From Triticum aestivum (taxonomy: Eukaryota; Streptophyta; Magnoliopsida; Poales; Poaceae): a stretch of 64,000 nt of DNA. The first letter of the stretch is position 1, and each line of letters starts with the position of its first letter. Shown one piece after another: positions 32,960 to 44,646 of this stretch. The notes beneath the pieces are model-generated. The model was not told where the DNA came from and ran no database searches. It saw only the letters and a program-made list of their open reading frames with translations. The stretch covers positions 475,761,037-475,825,036 of the forward strand of contig NC_057800.1 in assembly GCF_018294505.1 (NCBI RefSeq), written 5' to 3'. The position numbers were made by a program, and so were the translations under genes.

Positions 32960-35939
32960 TGAGATTGTCATTGTTTCTTTCTTCTTCGTTGCGTATGCTA
33001 GGCTTTGCTTGCCTTGATAATTTATTTTATTATAAAATGCCTATGCATAGGAACTGCTTTAGACTTAAATGTGCTTGTTACATGCTATATGATCCTCTCT
33101 TTGTGCTTCAATTCTTGTCTCTTATGTGAGCGTCATTAAAATCTCAAGCCTACCTTAATGGCTATAAAGAATGAGCTTGGCGGGAGACAACCCAATAGTA
33201 ATCAATTTGTGTGCGTATGTATACATGATTATTGCTACTAGAGTAATTGTGCTTGTATATTTTATTTTGCTTTTTGTGCCAAGTAAAACCTTCAGGATGA
33301 TTTGGATGCTTGTCTATTTGGCACTGTGCAAAAATAGAAACTTTTGCGCCCAGTATATGAATTTTCTTTCTGTGCTGGAACATGAAAAATTTATAGAATT
33401 TTTTACATACTACTGCTATGATAATTGTTTACATTTTCATAAATTTTCAAACAAATTAGAGTTGCAAAAGTATGCTAGAAATTGGATCATTATATATTGT
33501 TCTATTTTTGACAGATTCTATTTTTATTGCGTAGTGTGCTTATTTTAAAGTTTATACGATTATATTTCGGGGTATAAGTCATAGAAATAACAGAAAATAG
33601 TAGGTATCATGTGGGAAAAGTTATGAATCTTGTCTTGATAGTAACAAAGTGAATAATTTGTATTATCCTACTAACCCATCTTACGAGTTCCATTAAGTTT
33701 TTTGTGTACGAAGAAGTTTTGGGTCAGATGGAAATGGAAGGAGAATAAGGAGCGACAAGAGCCTAACCTTGGGTATGCCCAAGGCACCCCAAGGTAATAT
33801 TTAAGGAATACTCAAGATCTAAGATAAGGGATGCCCCGGAAGACATCCCCCCTTCCGTCTTCAATCTATCAGTAACTTCACTTGGATATTTGTATTCATC
33901 ACATGCTATGTGTTTTGCTTGGAGCATCTTTGTTTTCATTTTTATTTTGTTTTCTTGTTTCCACAATCATTCTTTTCCTAATCACACCTTTTATGGGAGA
34001 CACACATTCATCTCAAATTTATAGAATGCTCTTTGTTCTTCACTTATATCTTTTGAGCTGAGGCAATTGCTCATGTTCTTCACTTACATTTGTTTGAGCA
34101 CGGTGAGATATATTTTTTAGAAATTATATGCACTCTCTTGCTTCACTTATATACTTCTAAGATTTAAATAGGAAAGGGTAATTTGCATGAATTGCATGCT
34201 TAGTCCAAGAATAATAGGTATATAAACGTGGTATAATAAAAAGTTGCATGTAGATCACTGAATATGTTGGTTTGATTCCTTGTAATAGTTTGGCGATATT
34301 GAGATGGCAATATGTGGGTGTACTAGTGGATGATCTTGGTTTAGTAGGAATATTTCTATTAAGGTTTGTGATATCCTATTCATAAAAGTGTCGGTTTTGG
34401 CATAGCTAGGAAGTTGGAGCATGATGTATCATTGATTGATTTCCTTTGTGTTGCTCGGAACGGGGGCACATGATGGTTAACTTTGACCAACCTCCTCCCT
34501 AGGGGCATGCGAGTTGTGCTTTGCTTTGAGGGCTAATAGGCTTTCACAATAATTATTTGAGTTCTTTATGACTAATGTGAGTTTTTGGACTATAAGCACT
34601 TCCACCTATCCATATTTTATTAGCCTCTTCTGTACCATGCATTGCCCATTCTCACCTCGAGACTTGGTGCAAAAATTCGCCGATGCATCCAAATTCCGTG
34701 AAATGATACACTCTTTCACACATAATCCTTATTATACCCTTCCTCAAAACAACCACGATACCTACCTATTATGCCAATTTCATAGTCATTCTGAGATATG
34801 TTGCCATGTAACTTCCATCGTTACTATTTACATGACTTGAGCATTCATTGTCCTGTTGCGTTGCATGATCATAGAGATGATATGATATTTTGTGGCAAAT
34901 CACCATTCATCACTATTATACATGTTAATCTAGATCATTGCACATCCTGGTACACTGCCAGAGGCATTCATATGTATTCATATTTTTTTATTTTATCAAG
35001 TTGTAAGTAAATTGAAGTGTGATGATCATCATTATTAGAGTGTTACCCCTACCAGTGAGGAAATTAATTGGAGGAGACTTATGATTCCTCAAAAAATTGG
35101 GGATGAGGTCATGAGGCCGTTCAAAAAGAGAAAAGATGAGAAAAACGAGAGAGGGTTCACACTACTATCATTTTCAACACTTGTGCTTCAAAGTAGCACC
35201 ATGTATTTCATATGGAGATTCTCCATGATTTTTCAATTTCATATACAAATGGGGTTTTTTACATTATAGAACTTGGCTTGTATATTCCGATGATGAGCTT
35301 CCTCAAATGCTCGAGGTCTTCATGAGAAAGCAAGTTGGAGGCACACACCCACTTAGTTTCATATAGAGAGATTTCATACACATATAGCTCTAGTGCATCT
35401 GTTGCATGGCAATCTGGCCCTACTCATCACATTGATGTCAATTGTAAGGCATCTCCATTGCCTATGACCAGCCTCGTTGATGTGAGACTATCTTATACCT
35501 TTTTGTCTTCCATTGTAAACCTCAATCACCATTCTTTTTGCCATCCAAAGTGCTAAGTCCATAGCTCATGCTCAAGTATTTCATGGGAGTTGAAAAAACT
35601 GAAGCGAGAAAAAAGTATGATTTAATTGCTTGGTTTTGCACCAGGGTGTCCAAGCTAGATATTTTGTACTAGGAAGACCGAGCTATGCCATGCTTACATG
35701 ATTGAGTGGGTAGGGATAACATTCTTTAGCATTTTTATTTTCAAAGGCAATGATTGTTTACTAGTATTCTTATGTATTATTCTTCTGATCTCAAATTGAT
35801 AGACTATTTCCTTAAATCACTTGCTTCCCAATATTCATACCGCAAATGTATTCCATGATGAAGTACATGTTAGGTAGTATTTCACATCAAAAATTCTTTT
35901 ACCCACTCGAGGACGAGCATGAATTAAGCTTGGGGCTGC
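32960..35939 (+). other. Non-coding interior of element E
   Basis: About 3 kb of AT-rich sequence without a supported gene on either strand. It matches, by memory, the recurring interior of non-autonomous Triticeae LTR elements. The open frames (up to 125 codons) have no domain. Confidence 0.6.
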
Positions 35940-37351
35940 TGACACGTCTCCAATGTATCTATAATTTTTGATTGTTTTATGCTATTATATTATTATCTTT
36001 ATATGCCTTACATGCCATTTTATATTATTTTTATGGATTAACCTATTAACTTAGTGCCCAGTGTCAGTTCCTGTTTTTTGTATGTTTTTTTGTTTCTGAG
36101 AAAGACCATACCTACCAAAGTCCAAGCACGATGAAACTTCATGATGATTTTTTTTGGAACCTAAGAGACCCTAGAAGCTTTGGGGAGAGACCATAAGACA
36201 CATGAGAGTTAATTTCCATATATTCCAAAACCCACGGGGCAAGACCCGAAACAATTCTTTCGTCACCGCAAGCCTTTCTTCTTTCGCAATCCCATCTGGA
36301 GGCCTTTTCTGATACTCTGCCAAAGGGGAAGTCATTGGGGAGGCAATATTCATCAACCTTGTTGCCTCCATGATGAAGTGTGAGTAGTTCCTTCAGGACC
36401 TAGGGGTCCATAGTAGTAGCTAGATGGCTTTCTCTCTCTTTGATCTTCAATACAATGATCTCATGTGTGATCAATCCAATGTAATCTTTCGCCATGTGTT
36501 TGTTGGGGCCTGATGAATTGTGGGTTTATGACCAGAATTATCCATTGAACTAGTTGAGTCTCTTGATATTTATTTGATGCATAATTTTATATCTTCTTAT
36601 TTCTCTCCAATCTATCTGTCTTCTTTGGCCAAGTAGATTAATTTATCTTCAATGGGAGAGGTGCTTTGTGGTAGGTTCAATCTTGTGGTTAGTCTTGCCC
36701 CGTGACAAGATGGGCTGAGGCATGTATTTGTATTGTTTCTACTAAGGATAAAACACCGAGGTTTGGTCATATCAATTGGTCTTACTTTGTCTACATTATG
36801 TCATCTTGCTTAATGTGTTACTCTGTTTGTCATGAACTTAATACTTTGAGAGGCATGATGGATAGTGTTCTTGGGGTGGATTAGTAGTAGTAGTAGACGT
36901 CAGTAACCATCTAGTTGTCACACACATAATGCCTATGTGTGTCTTATGCCTTGTATGATCATCATAACTATGCGCTTTGTCAATTGCACACCAGTAATTT
37001 ATTTACGCACCGATGTTATGCTTATGGGAGAGATGCCTCTAGCGAACATATGGCCCCCAGGCCCATTCTCAATTATTATCAAGAAATCCTACAACTCCCT
37101 TGTTATTTTATTTTTATATTATTTATTGCCTATCACTACAAGATTTGATACTTGCATCTAGAAAGAATAAGGGGAATGATGACCCATTGCCTTTGTTGGG
37201 TGCCAGCATTTGCTATGTGTGTGTGCATGTATTGTTCACGTTGTCCTTCTGTTCGATAACATTGGTTCTTTACTGAGGGAAATACTATTGGCTACTATAC
37301 TACTTCACCCTTCCCCTGTGAGGAAATCCAGCAACTCCATCACGAGTAGCA
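35940..37351 (+). repeat. Element E 3' LTR
   Basis: Starts TGACACGTCTCC after the purine tract and ends CACGAGTAGCA before the CATTG duplication. A TAG trinucleotide run is at 36884-36896. Confidence 0.85.
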
Positions 37352-37399
37352 CATTGCTCGTGCTTGTTCATGCCTGTTGGAGTTGTGGTGAGTTGCACA

Positions 37400-37665
37400 C
37401 CATCTTCGAACCCTCTAGTTGCTTCCATCATTCATAAATTCCTCCCCATTCAGACGATGGATCGTTGTTAGTCATGGGCGGGGCATATGCGGCTTCCTTG
37501 TCAGCGGCATGGTGGACGAGTGCGGGGTGGGCGGCCGTAGTGGAGGGAAAACATCCACGTCGATGTTGATCACCTCCTTCGCTGCAACTTCCATCGATGC
37601 CACTTCTTGCTCGCGCTGGCGGGCTTGCCGTTCCCTTCGAGCGTTCTTCGCCTTGTAGTGTAGGA
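37400..37665 (-). pseudogene. Possible upstream exon of the disrupted MYB/SANT-NAM gene
   Basis: The minus strand reads YKAKNARRERQARQREQEVA, then EVINIDVDVFPPLRPPTP, after a splice-acceptor-like TTGTCTCTAG at about 37670. It lies in the same orientation and just upstream (in gene terms) of the pieces at 30354-31020, on the other side of element E. The frame breaks near 37480 (a stop after KPHMPRP). The charged Arg/Gln run is the only feature, and the link to that gene is by position. Confidence 0.4.
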
Positions 37666-37679
37666 AAGATGACCTAGAG

Positions 37680-39551
37680 ACAATAATGAATGTTATTACT
37701 TATTTTCGAGTTTGTAATTAATTTTTATGTTTTGTGCTATAACTGTAGTGGTTATCGAGTCAGGATATCCAAGACGCTCAAAGGAAAACTCACATGCATG
37801 TGTTGAATAATAAACAATAAAATAGGTTCCTAGTCCTGCCTCTAAGATCAGATAAAGTGTTGTATGATGGTTCCATTTTGCCGATGATGGGCATAAGTTA
37901 GTGTAACAAGCATGCGTACAAATTTGAGGACACAGAGTTAGAAGAATAGTTGTGTTTAAATGACCCAAATTGAATATTATACTAAGAGATCCTTTCGTCA
38001 AAAGTTTATAGTATTATACAGAGATGTAAATGCATGCACGATTCCTTAGACCATGAGAGTATCGAGTTCCTTCATACCCGATGATGCACTTTGGTATTCG
38101 TCAAACGTCAACGGTAATAGGGCGACCATAAAAGCAAATTACTGGTTCATCGAAAATGTATGACAAGGGACTATATAGCTCAAGAACAGGATTTCGTCCT
38201 CAAATGATGGAGAGATATTCTTAGGGACCTCTCGTGTGATTGTATCCATCATCGTTTGACCAGACACAACATGATTTGATCACGGGGATGCCGGAACACG
38301 GGAATGAGAAAAGAGAACAAAACCAGGAACGAGGAAACTAGCATACTGATCAAGTTTTTGTTTCGCTAGGATGCCGATAAAATCTCACCCCGAGTTTTGT
38401 AAAGTATCACGGCGCAAAAGTAATATCACATGGTAACTATAGGTTGACTCGATAATAATATGTGAAGGTATAGGGGTCAATATGGATGTTCATGGTTCCA
38501 CTATTGATCATTGAATGGAAGGATTTTCGGTCATGTCTATACTTTACACAACATGTGGGGTCATACACCTAAGGGTTATCGATCTATTGAGTACTAGATG
38601 GGTTAGGATCTTGAGATAAAACCAATGGAAAATTTTTAGAGATGTTGAAAATAGTTTAGAGAGAGAACCGGGAGACCTTTTTTTTTGAGGGAATACAAAG
38701 TTAACGGGAAGGTTACGGAAAAGAGACATAGGGGCGCCATGGGCCAGCCACAATAGGCAAGGCCTATAGGTGGCCAGCCGCATGGGCCAGAGAGGCCCAT
38801 TAAGGTCGCACCCCTAGCTTTGGCCCCCAATCCTAGCTTTGTGGAGCTAGGGTTGGGGTGGGGCCCATGTAGGGGAACGTGTTATGCAACAAAAAATTAT
38901 GCTACACAATGACACATAGGAACACTATGAACATGGAGGTGATGGTCAAACTCACAAACGAGCAGAGTAGCAGAAGCAGTCATAGGTTATACCTCCCAGA
39001 CATGAGAATGTTCTCCGAGAAGAGGGTTGAAGTAGAAAGCCTCTCTGTGGTATCCACGCATTCCGAACTAATAGTTCAATAGAGCTTCAACGTCCAGAGA
39101 GAAGTATTCCCAGAAAACTAGAAAGAGAGAGAGAGAAATCCTAGCGGCGCTTCTCGTTTAATTAGGAGTCTAATTCTATTAGACCAATTAGACCGAGATT
39201 ATAGCCTGTCTAATTAGGAACCTAAACACTTAAGTCAATTAGAACGGCAGAATGTGGTGCTATTGGGGGGATCCTCTTAGAATTGGTGTACTTCAAGGGG
39301 GAGCTCCATAGATTACTCCTATAAAGGATACTCTGGTACCCGCCTCCCTGGGCACCTCATAAGTGAAGAGGCCCTCTGGAGCAGTCTGTTTTCAACTAGC
39401 TTGCCTCGAGGGCCTCTCAGGTGCTCTCCACGCCGTCCGATCTGCCTGAACGGTGCGTGCCTGAGCGACCTGGCTAGGAGGTCCATGGCAGGTGGACGCG
39501 GTGGCACGCTGGGGGCTACCGTAATTGAACATTGGAGGCCTCACGTGTTGT
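37680..39551. repeat. Degenerate LTR-derived DNA, no gene
   Basis: Around 38030-38860 the text (gattccttagaccatgaga; gtcaaacgtcaac; a GC-rich 'gggccagcc' stretch) resembles a well-known Triticeae LTR but is heavily decayed. 38870-39290 starts 'gtaggggaacgt', another common LTR-type phrase. 39300-39550 is GC-rich and unassigned. I found no open frame with a domain. Confidence 0.4.
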
Positions 39552-39625
39552 TGCTACTTGTGAGCTGTGTTGCAATTTTCCTCAAAGAGGAAGGGTGAAG
39601 CAATATAGTAGTGGATAAGTATTTC

Positions 39626-40109
39626 TGAGGGAGTCCTGGATTAGGGGGTGTTCGGGTAGCCGGACTATACCTTCAGCCGGACTCCTGGACTATGAAGATA
39701 CAAGATTGAACACTTCGTCCCGTGTCCGGATGGGACTTTCCTTGGCGTGGAAGGCAAGCTTGGCGATGCGGATATTCAAGATCTCCTACCATTGTAACCG
39801 ACTCTGTGTAACCCTAACCCTATCCGGTGTCTATATAAACCGAAGGGTTGTAGTCCGTAGACAATCAACTCCATACACAACAATCATACCATAGGCTAGC
39901 TTCTAGGGTTTAGCCTCCTTGATCTCGTGGTAGATCTACTCTTGTACTACCCATATCATCAATATTAATCAAGGAGGAGTAGGGTATTACCTCCATCGAG
40001 AGGGCCCAAACCTGGGTAAAACAAAGTGTTCCCTGTCTCCTGTTACCATCCGGCCTAGACGCACAGTTCGGGACCCCCTACCCGAGATCCGCCGATTTTG
40101 ACACCGACA
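39626..40109 (+). repeat. Element C 5' LTR
   Basis: Starts TGAGGGAGTCC and ends ACACCGACA; TATA 'ctatataaac' near 39831; followed by the TTGGTGCTTTCATTGAGAG primer site (40110-40128). Confidence 0.95.
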
Positions 40110-40135
40110 TTGGTGCTTTCATTGAGAGTTCCTCT

Positions 40136-43100
40136 ATGTCGTCGCCTTTAGGCCCGATGGCTCCTTTGATCATCAACAACGATGCAGTCCAGGGTGAGAC
40201 TTTTCTCCACGGACAGATCTTCGTCTTCGGCGGCTTCACACTGCGGGTCAATTCGTTTGGCCACCTTGAGCAGATCGAAAGCTACGCCCCTGGCCATCAG
40301 GTCAGGTTTGGAAGCCTAAACTACACTGCTGACATCCGTGGGGACTTGATCTTTGACGGATTCGAGCCACAGCCAGGCGCGCCGCACTGTCTCGATGGGC
40401 ATGATATAGCTCTGCCGCCGAGCAGCGCCTTGGAGGCCGCACACGCATCGGTTCCAACCATTGATTCGGAGCCTACTGCGCCGATCGAGGATCAGCAGTT
40501 GGACGCTGCCTCAGGGGCTGCGATCTCAGAGGCGATTGAGCCGAACTCCAGCCCCGCACTCTGCATGGCCCGTGACTCCGAGGAGCCGGATTCCTCTCCG
40601 AACTCCGAGCCCCCCGCGCCCCTGCCGATCTAATCTGATTGGGCGCCGATAATGGAGCTCACTGCCGCGGACATCTTTCAGCACTCGCCCTTCGACGACA
40701 TCCTGAATTCTCTTAAGTCTCTCTCCTTATCAGGAGAGCCCTGGCCGGACTACGGTCCGCAAGGTTGGGATACGGACGATGAAGAAATTCAAAGCCCACC
40801 CACCACCCACTTGGTAGCCACTATCGACGATCTAACCGACATGCTTGACTTCAGCTCCAAAGACATCGACGGCATGGACGACTATGTAGGAGACGAACAG
40901 GAACCAGCACCTGTAGGGCGCTGGAAGGCCACCTCGTCATATGACATATATATGGTGGATACTCCAAAAGATGGAGATGGCGATGGAATAGTGGGGGATG
41001 ACGCCCCCAAGAAACAGCCAAAGCGCCGGCGTCAGCGGCGCCACTCCAAATCCCGCCAAAGCAAAAACGGTGATTCCGGCATGGGAGATAATACTACCCC
41101 GGATAGCGCCGAAGAACACCCACCTCAGCAAGATTCGACGCAGGAAGATGGAGAAGCCAGCCCTCATGAGAGAGCGGCAGACCGAGAGTTCGAGGATGAT
41201 AACTATACGCCTCCCTCCGAAGATGAGGCAAGCCTCGATGACGATGAATTCGTCATACCATCAGACCCCGCCGAACAAGAGCGTTTTAAACGCAGGCTTT
41301 TAGCCATAGCAAGCAGCCTCAAGAAAAAGCAGCAACAGCTTAGAGCTGCCCAAGATTTGCTAGCTGACAGATGGACTGAAGTCCTTGCAGCCAAAGAGTA
41401 TGAACTCGAACGCCCCTCCAAGAGTTACCCGAAGCGCAGGCCGCTACCCCGATCAGAGGAGGAAGCACCTACATCACCAGCGCATGAAATGGCAGACCGG
41501 CCACCTCGCGGCCGCGACAGAGAGGCCTCTCGGCCCTCCACCCAAGCCATGCCCCGACGCCGCTCAACTAAGGCACGGGAAAATGCGCCTGACCTGCAAC
41601 ACATACTGGAGGATAAGGCAAGACAAACAAGATCGATCTATGGATCGCGCAGGCGCCCTACAGCATGTGATAATGATCTTCACGCCGGATACAACAAATC
41701 CGGCCGGGCCGAACACAACAGACATAGCTCTTCCGAGCTGCGTCGTGATATAGCCCAGTACAGAGGTGCCGCACACCTGCTATGCTTCACGAATGAAGTA
41801 ATGGATCATAAAATCCCAGAGGGTTTCAAACCCGTAAACATCGAATCATACGATGGCACAATAGACCCGATGGTATGGATCGAGGATTATCTCCTTCACA
41901 TCCACATGGCACGCGGCGATGATCTACACGCCATCAAATACCTCCTGCTCAAACTTAAAGGACCGGCCCGACATTGGCTTAATAGCTTGCCAGCAGACTC
42001 AATTGGTTCTTGGGAGGACCTGGAAGCCACATTCCTCGACAACTTCCAGGGCACTTACGTGCGACCGCCGGATGCCGACGACTTAAGCCACATAATTCAG
42101 CAGCCAGAAGAATCGGCCAGACAATTCTGGACACGGTTCGTAACAAAGAAAAACCAGATAGTCGACTGTCCGGACGCACAGGCCCTAGCAGCCTTCAAGC
42201 ATAACATCCGCGACGAGTGGCTTGCCCGGCACCTGGGACAGGAAAAGCCGAAATCCATGGCAGCCCTCACGACACTCATGACCCGCTTTTGCGCGGGAGA
42301 AGATAGCTGGCTAGCTCGCAGTAACAACTTATCGAAGAACCCTGGTAATTCGGATACCAAGGACAAAAGTGGCAGGACACGTCGGAATAAGCAAAAACGC
42401 CGCGTTAATAGCGACAACAATGAAGACACGGCAGTCAATGCCGGATTCAAAGGCTATAAATCCGATCAGCAGAAAGAGTCATTCAAAAAGAATACTCAGG
42501 GCCCGTCTAGTTTGGACCGAATACTCGATCGCTTGTGCCAGATACATGGCACCCCCGAAAGGCCAGCCAATCACACTAACAAGGATTGTTGGGTGTTCAA
42601 GAAGGCAGGCAAGTTAAGGGCCGAAAACAGAAACAAGGGGCTGAACAGCGACGACGAGGAGCCCAAGCCACCGAACAACAATGGACAGAAGGGCTTTCCC
42701 CCACAAGTGCGGACAGTGAACATGATATACGCCACCCACATTCCCAAGCGGGAGCGGAAGCGTGCGCTACGGGACGTATACGCGATAGAGCCAGTCGCCC
42801 CAAAGTTCAACCCATGGTCCTCCTGCCCGATCACTTTTGATCGAAGAGACCATCCCACTAGCATTCGTCATGGCGACTTCGCCGCGTTGGTTCTCGACCC
42901 AATCATCGACGGATTTCATCTCACAAGAGTCCTCATGGACGGCGGCAGTAGCCTGAACCTGCTTTATCAGGATACAGTGCGGAAAATGGGCATAGATCCC
43001 TCAAGGATTAAGCCCACAAGAACAACCTTTAAAGGCGTTATACCAGGTGTAGAAGCCAACTGTACAGGCTCAGTAACACTTGACGTGGTCTTCGGATCCC

Positions 43101-43408
43101 CGGACAATTTCCGAAGCGAAGAGTTAATCTTCGATGTAGTCCCGTTTCGCAGTGGCTATCACGCCCTGCTCGGACGAACCGCATTCGCAAAGTTCAATGC
43201 GGTGCCGCACTACGCATATCTCAAGCTCAAGATGCCAGGCCCTCGAGGAGTAATTACGGTCAACGGAAACACCGAACGCTCCCTCCGTACGGAGGAGCAT
43301 ACGGCGGCTCTCGCAGCGAAGGTACAAAGTAGCCTTCTCAGGCAATTCTCCAGTCCGGCCATTAAAAAGCTAGACACTGCCAAGCGCGCCCGGAGTATCC
43401 CACAGTAG
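40136..43408 (+). pseudogene. gag-pro: Element C gag-protease polyprotein (one internal stop)
   Basis: ATG 40136 opens a frame broken only by TAA at 40631-40633; the same phase resumes and runs to TAG at 43406-43408. The N-terminal ~165 residues are followed by a charged, Lys/Arg-rich section and coiled-coil-like segment (about 41270-41420). The gag core spans 41810-42330 (IESYDGTIDPMVWIEDYLLH, GPARHWLNSLPADSIGSWED, NFQGTYVRPPDA). A CxxH-HxxxxC zinc-like motif follows (LCQIHGTPERPANHTNKDCW, about 42531). The retropepsin has an intact D-G-G (VLMDGGSSLNLLY, about 42930) and GYHALLGRTAFAKF. It is the best-preserved gag in the window and could supply particle protein if the single stop were read through or absent in sister copies. 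No RT follows. Confidence 0.9.
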
Positions 43409-44646
43409 GACCGCCTGGCACACTCTGAGCAAGCGTAGCAATGCGGCCCCAACCCCAGCTTTCGTGACATAGTGAAACCAGTACCTCGCGTACATAACTA
43501 CGCCTTTGAAATACCATGGGCACAGGGGAAGGGGCATAATAACGGCACGCCCAAAATGCGGCTTAAAACGTACTAGGGGCTGCCGGATTCCTTTTTCTTA
43601 ATTTTTTCTTACTTTCAGGACTCCATACTTAGGACGACCTGCTCGGCAATTCAACTGCCGCACAAACGATGCAGGATCCAGGGAGGCAGACAAGCCATGC
43701 CGCATTATGGAACTCCCAGGTGGTCTCTGTTACGAGCGGTATACCTGTTTTAAATACAATTCCGCGGCCTGCCCCTGGTCAGGACATACTGAATAGTCCA
43801 ATATCTTTTTGCTTATCGCACTACTTGTATCATTCGGCTTTGATAAATAGCCTCTCTATAAACAATGCATAGCTTTTGTCTATTTTCTGCATTACTCTTT
43901 TTATATATGTTCATTAATGACATGTTGCACCCGTACACTGTGGTACGGCAAGTACGCCAGGGGCTTCAGTACCCTTTAATATGGTGTGAGAAGCCCGTAC
44001 ACTTTCACAAGTGTGGCACCCCGAACTTATAGCACTATATGCATCGGCTCTGAATCATGATTTGGGTCAATAGTTGGGTTTGCCCGGCTCCTATGTGTTG
44101 GTGCCTTACGTTCCGCTATATCGGCTAAGGTAGCACTAGGAGAACCACTGCGATTGTGCCCCGGTTGAGCTGGGTTAAGCACCTCAGTGGAGAAAGCTAA
44201 AACTGACTGTCATGATGAGGCGAGAGACCGGTCGCTGTTCGAGAGGTTTTTCGAGTCCCTAAAGACTTATGCCGCTTCAAGCGAGGAGCTGGATAACCCC
44301 AGCCAAGGCGTGGATAGCGCCCCGAACTCGGTCTTCCGAGTTAGGGGCTTCGCCGAAATTTAAAATTATAAAGTTCTATGGCTAAGTGAGAGTGTTCTAG
44401 CATTATAGTCCGATTGCCTGGTTCATCGTGCTGAGCGCCTCCCTCGAAGGACCCAACCATGGGAAAAAGAGCGCTCTGGTTTATCACCGAACACCCCAGC
44501 ACTAGCGGCATGGGGGCAGAAGCCGACGACTGGCCATCTCTCAATTTTTGATAAACGGCCGCACAGAAAATAATATTTTAAATTCAATAAGCATTGCTTA
44601 GCGCATATGAACAAGTTTTCAGCGCACAGGATAAACACGAGCAAGT
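43409..44646. other. Element C spacer where pol would be
   Basis: No RT, RNase H or integrase motif in any frame. 44075-44240 resembles the spacer of element B (24350-24520). The rest is non-coding. Confidence 0.6.

Larger units (their letters stand above)
31026..37351 (+). mobile_element. Element E: non-autonomous LTR element with Angela-like LTRs and almost no coding sequence
   Basis: LTRs at 31026-32042 and about 35940-37351 start TGATACATCTCC and TGACACGTCTCC. The target duplication is CACTG (31021-31025) against CATTG (37352-37356). The primer site is ttggcgccattgccgggg (about 32051). A purine-rich tract with 'gaggacgagcatgaattaagcttgggg' precedes the 3' LTR. The internal 3.9 kb has no gag-pol. 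Text around 33160-34900 (cttggcgggagacaaccc; gcattgcccattctcacctcgagac) resembles the non-coding interior of Sabrina/WHAM-type Triticeae elements as I remember them. Confidence 0.85.
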
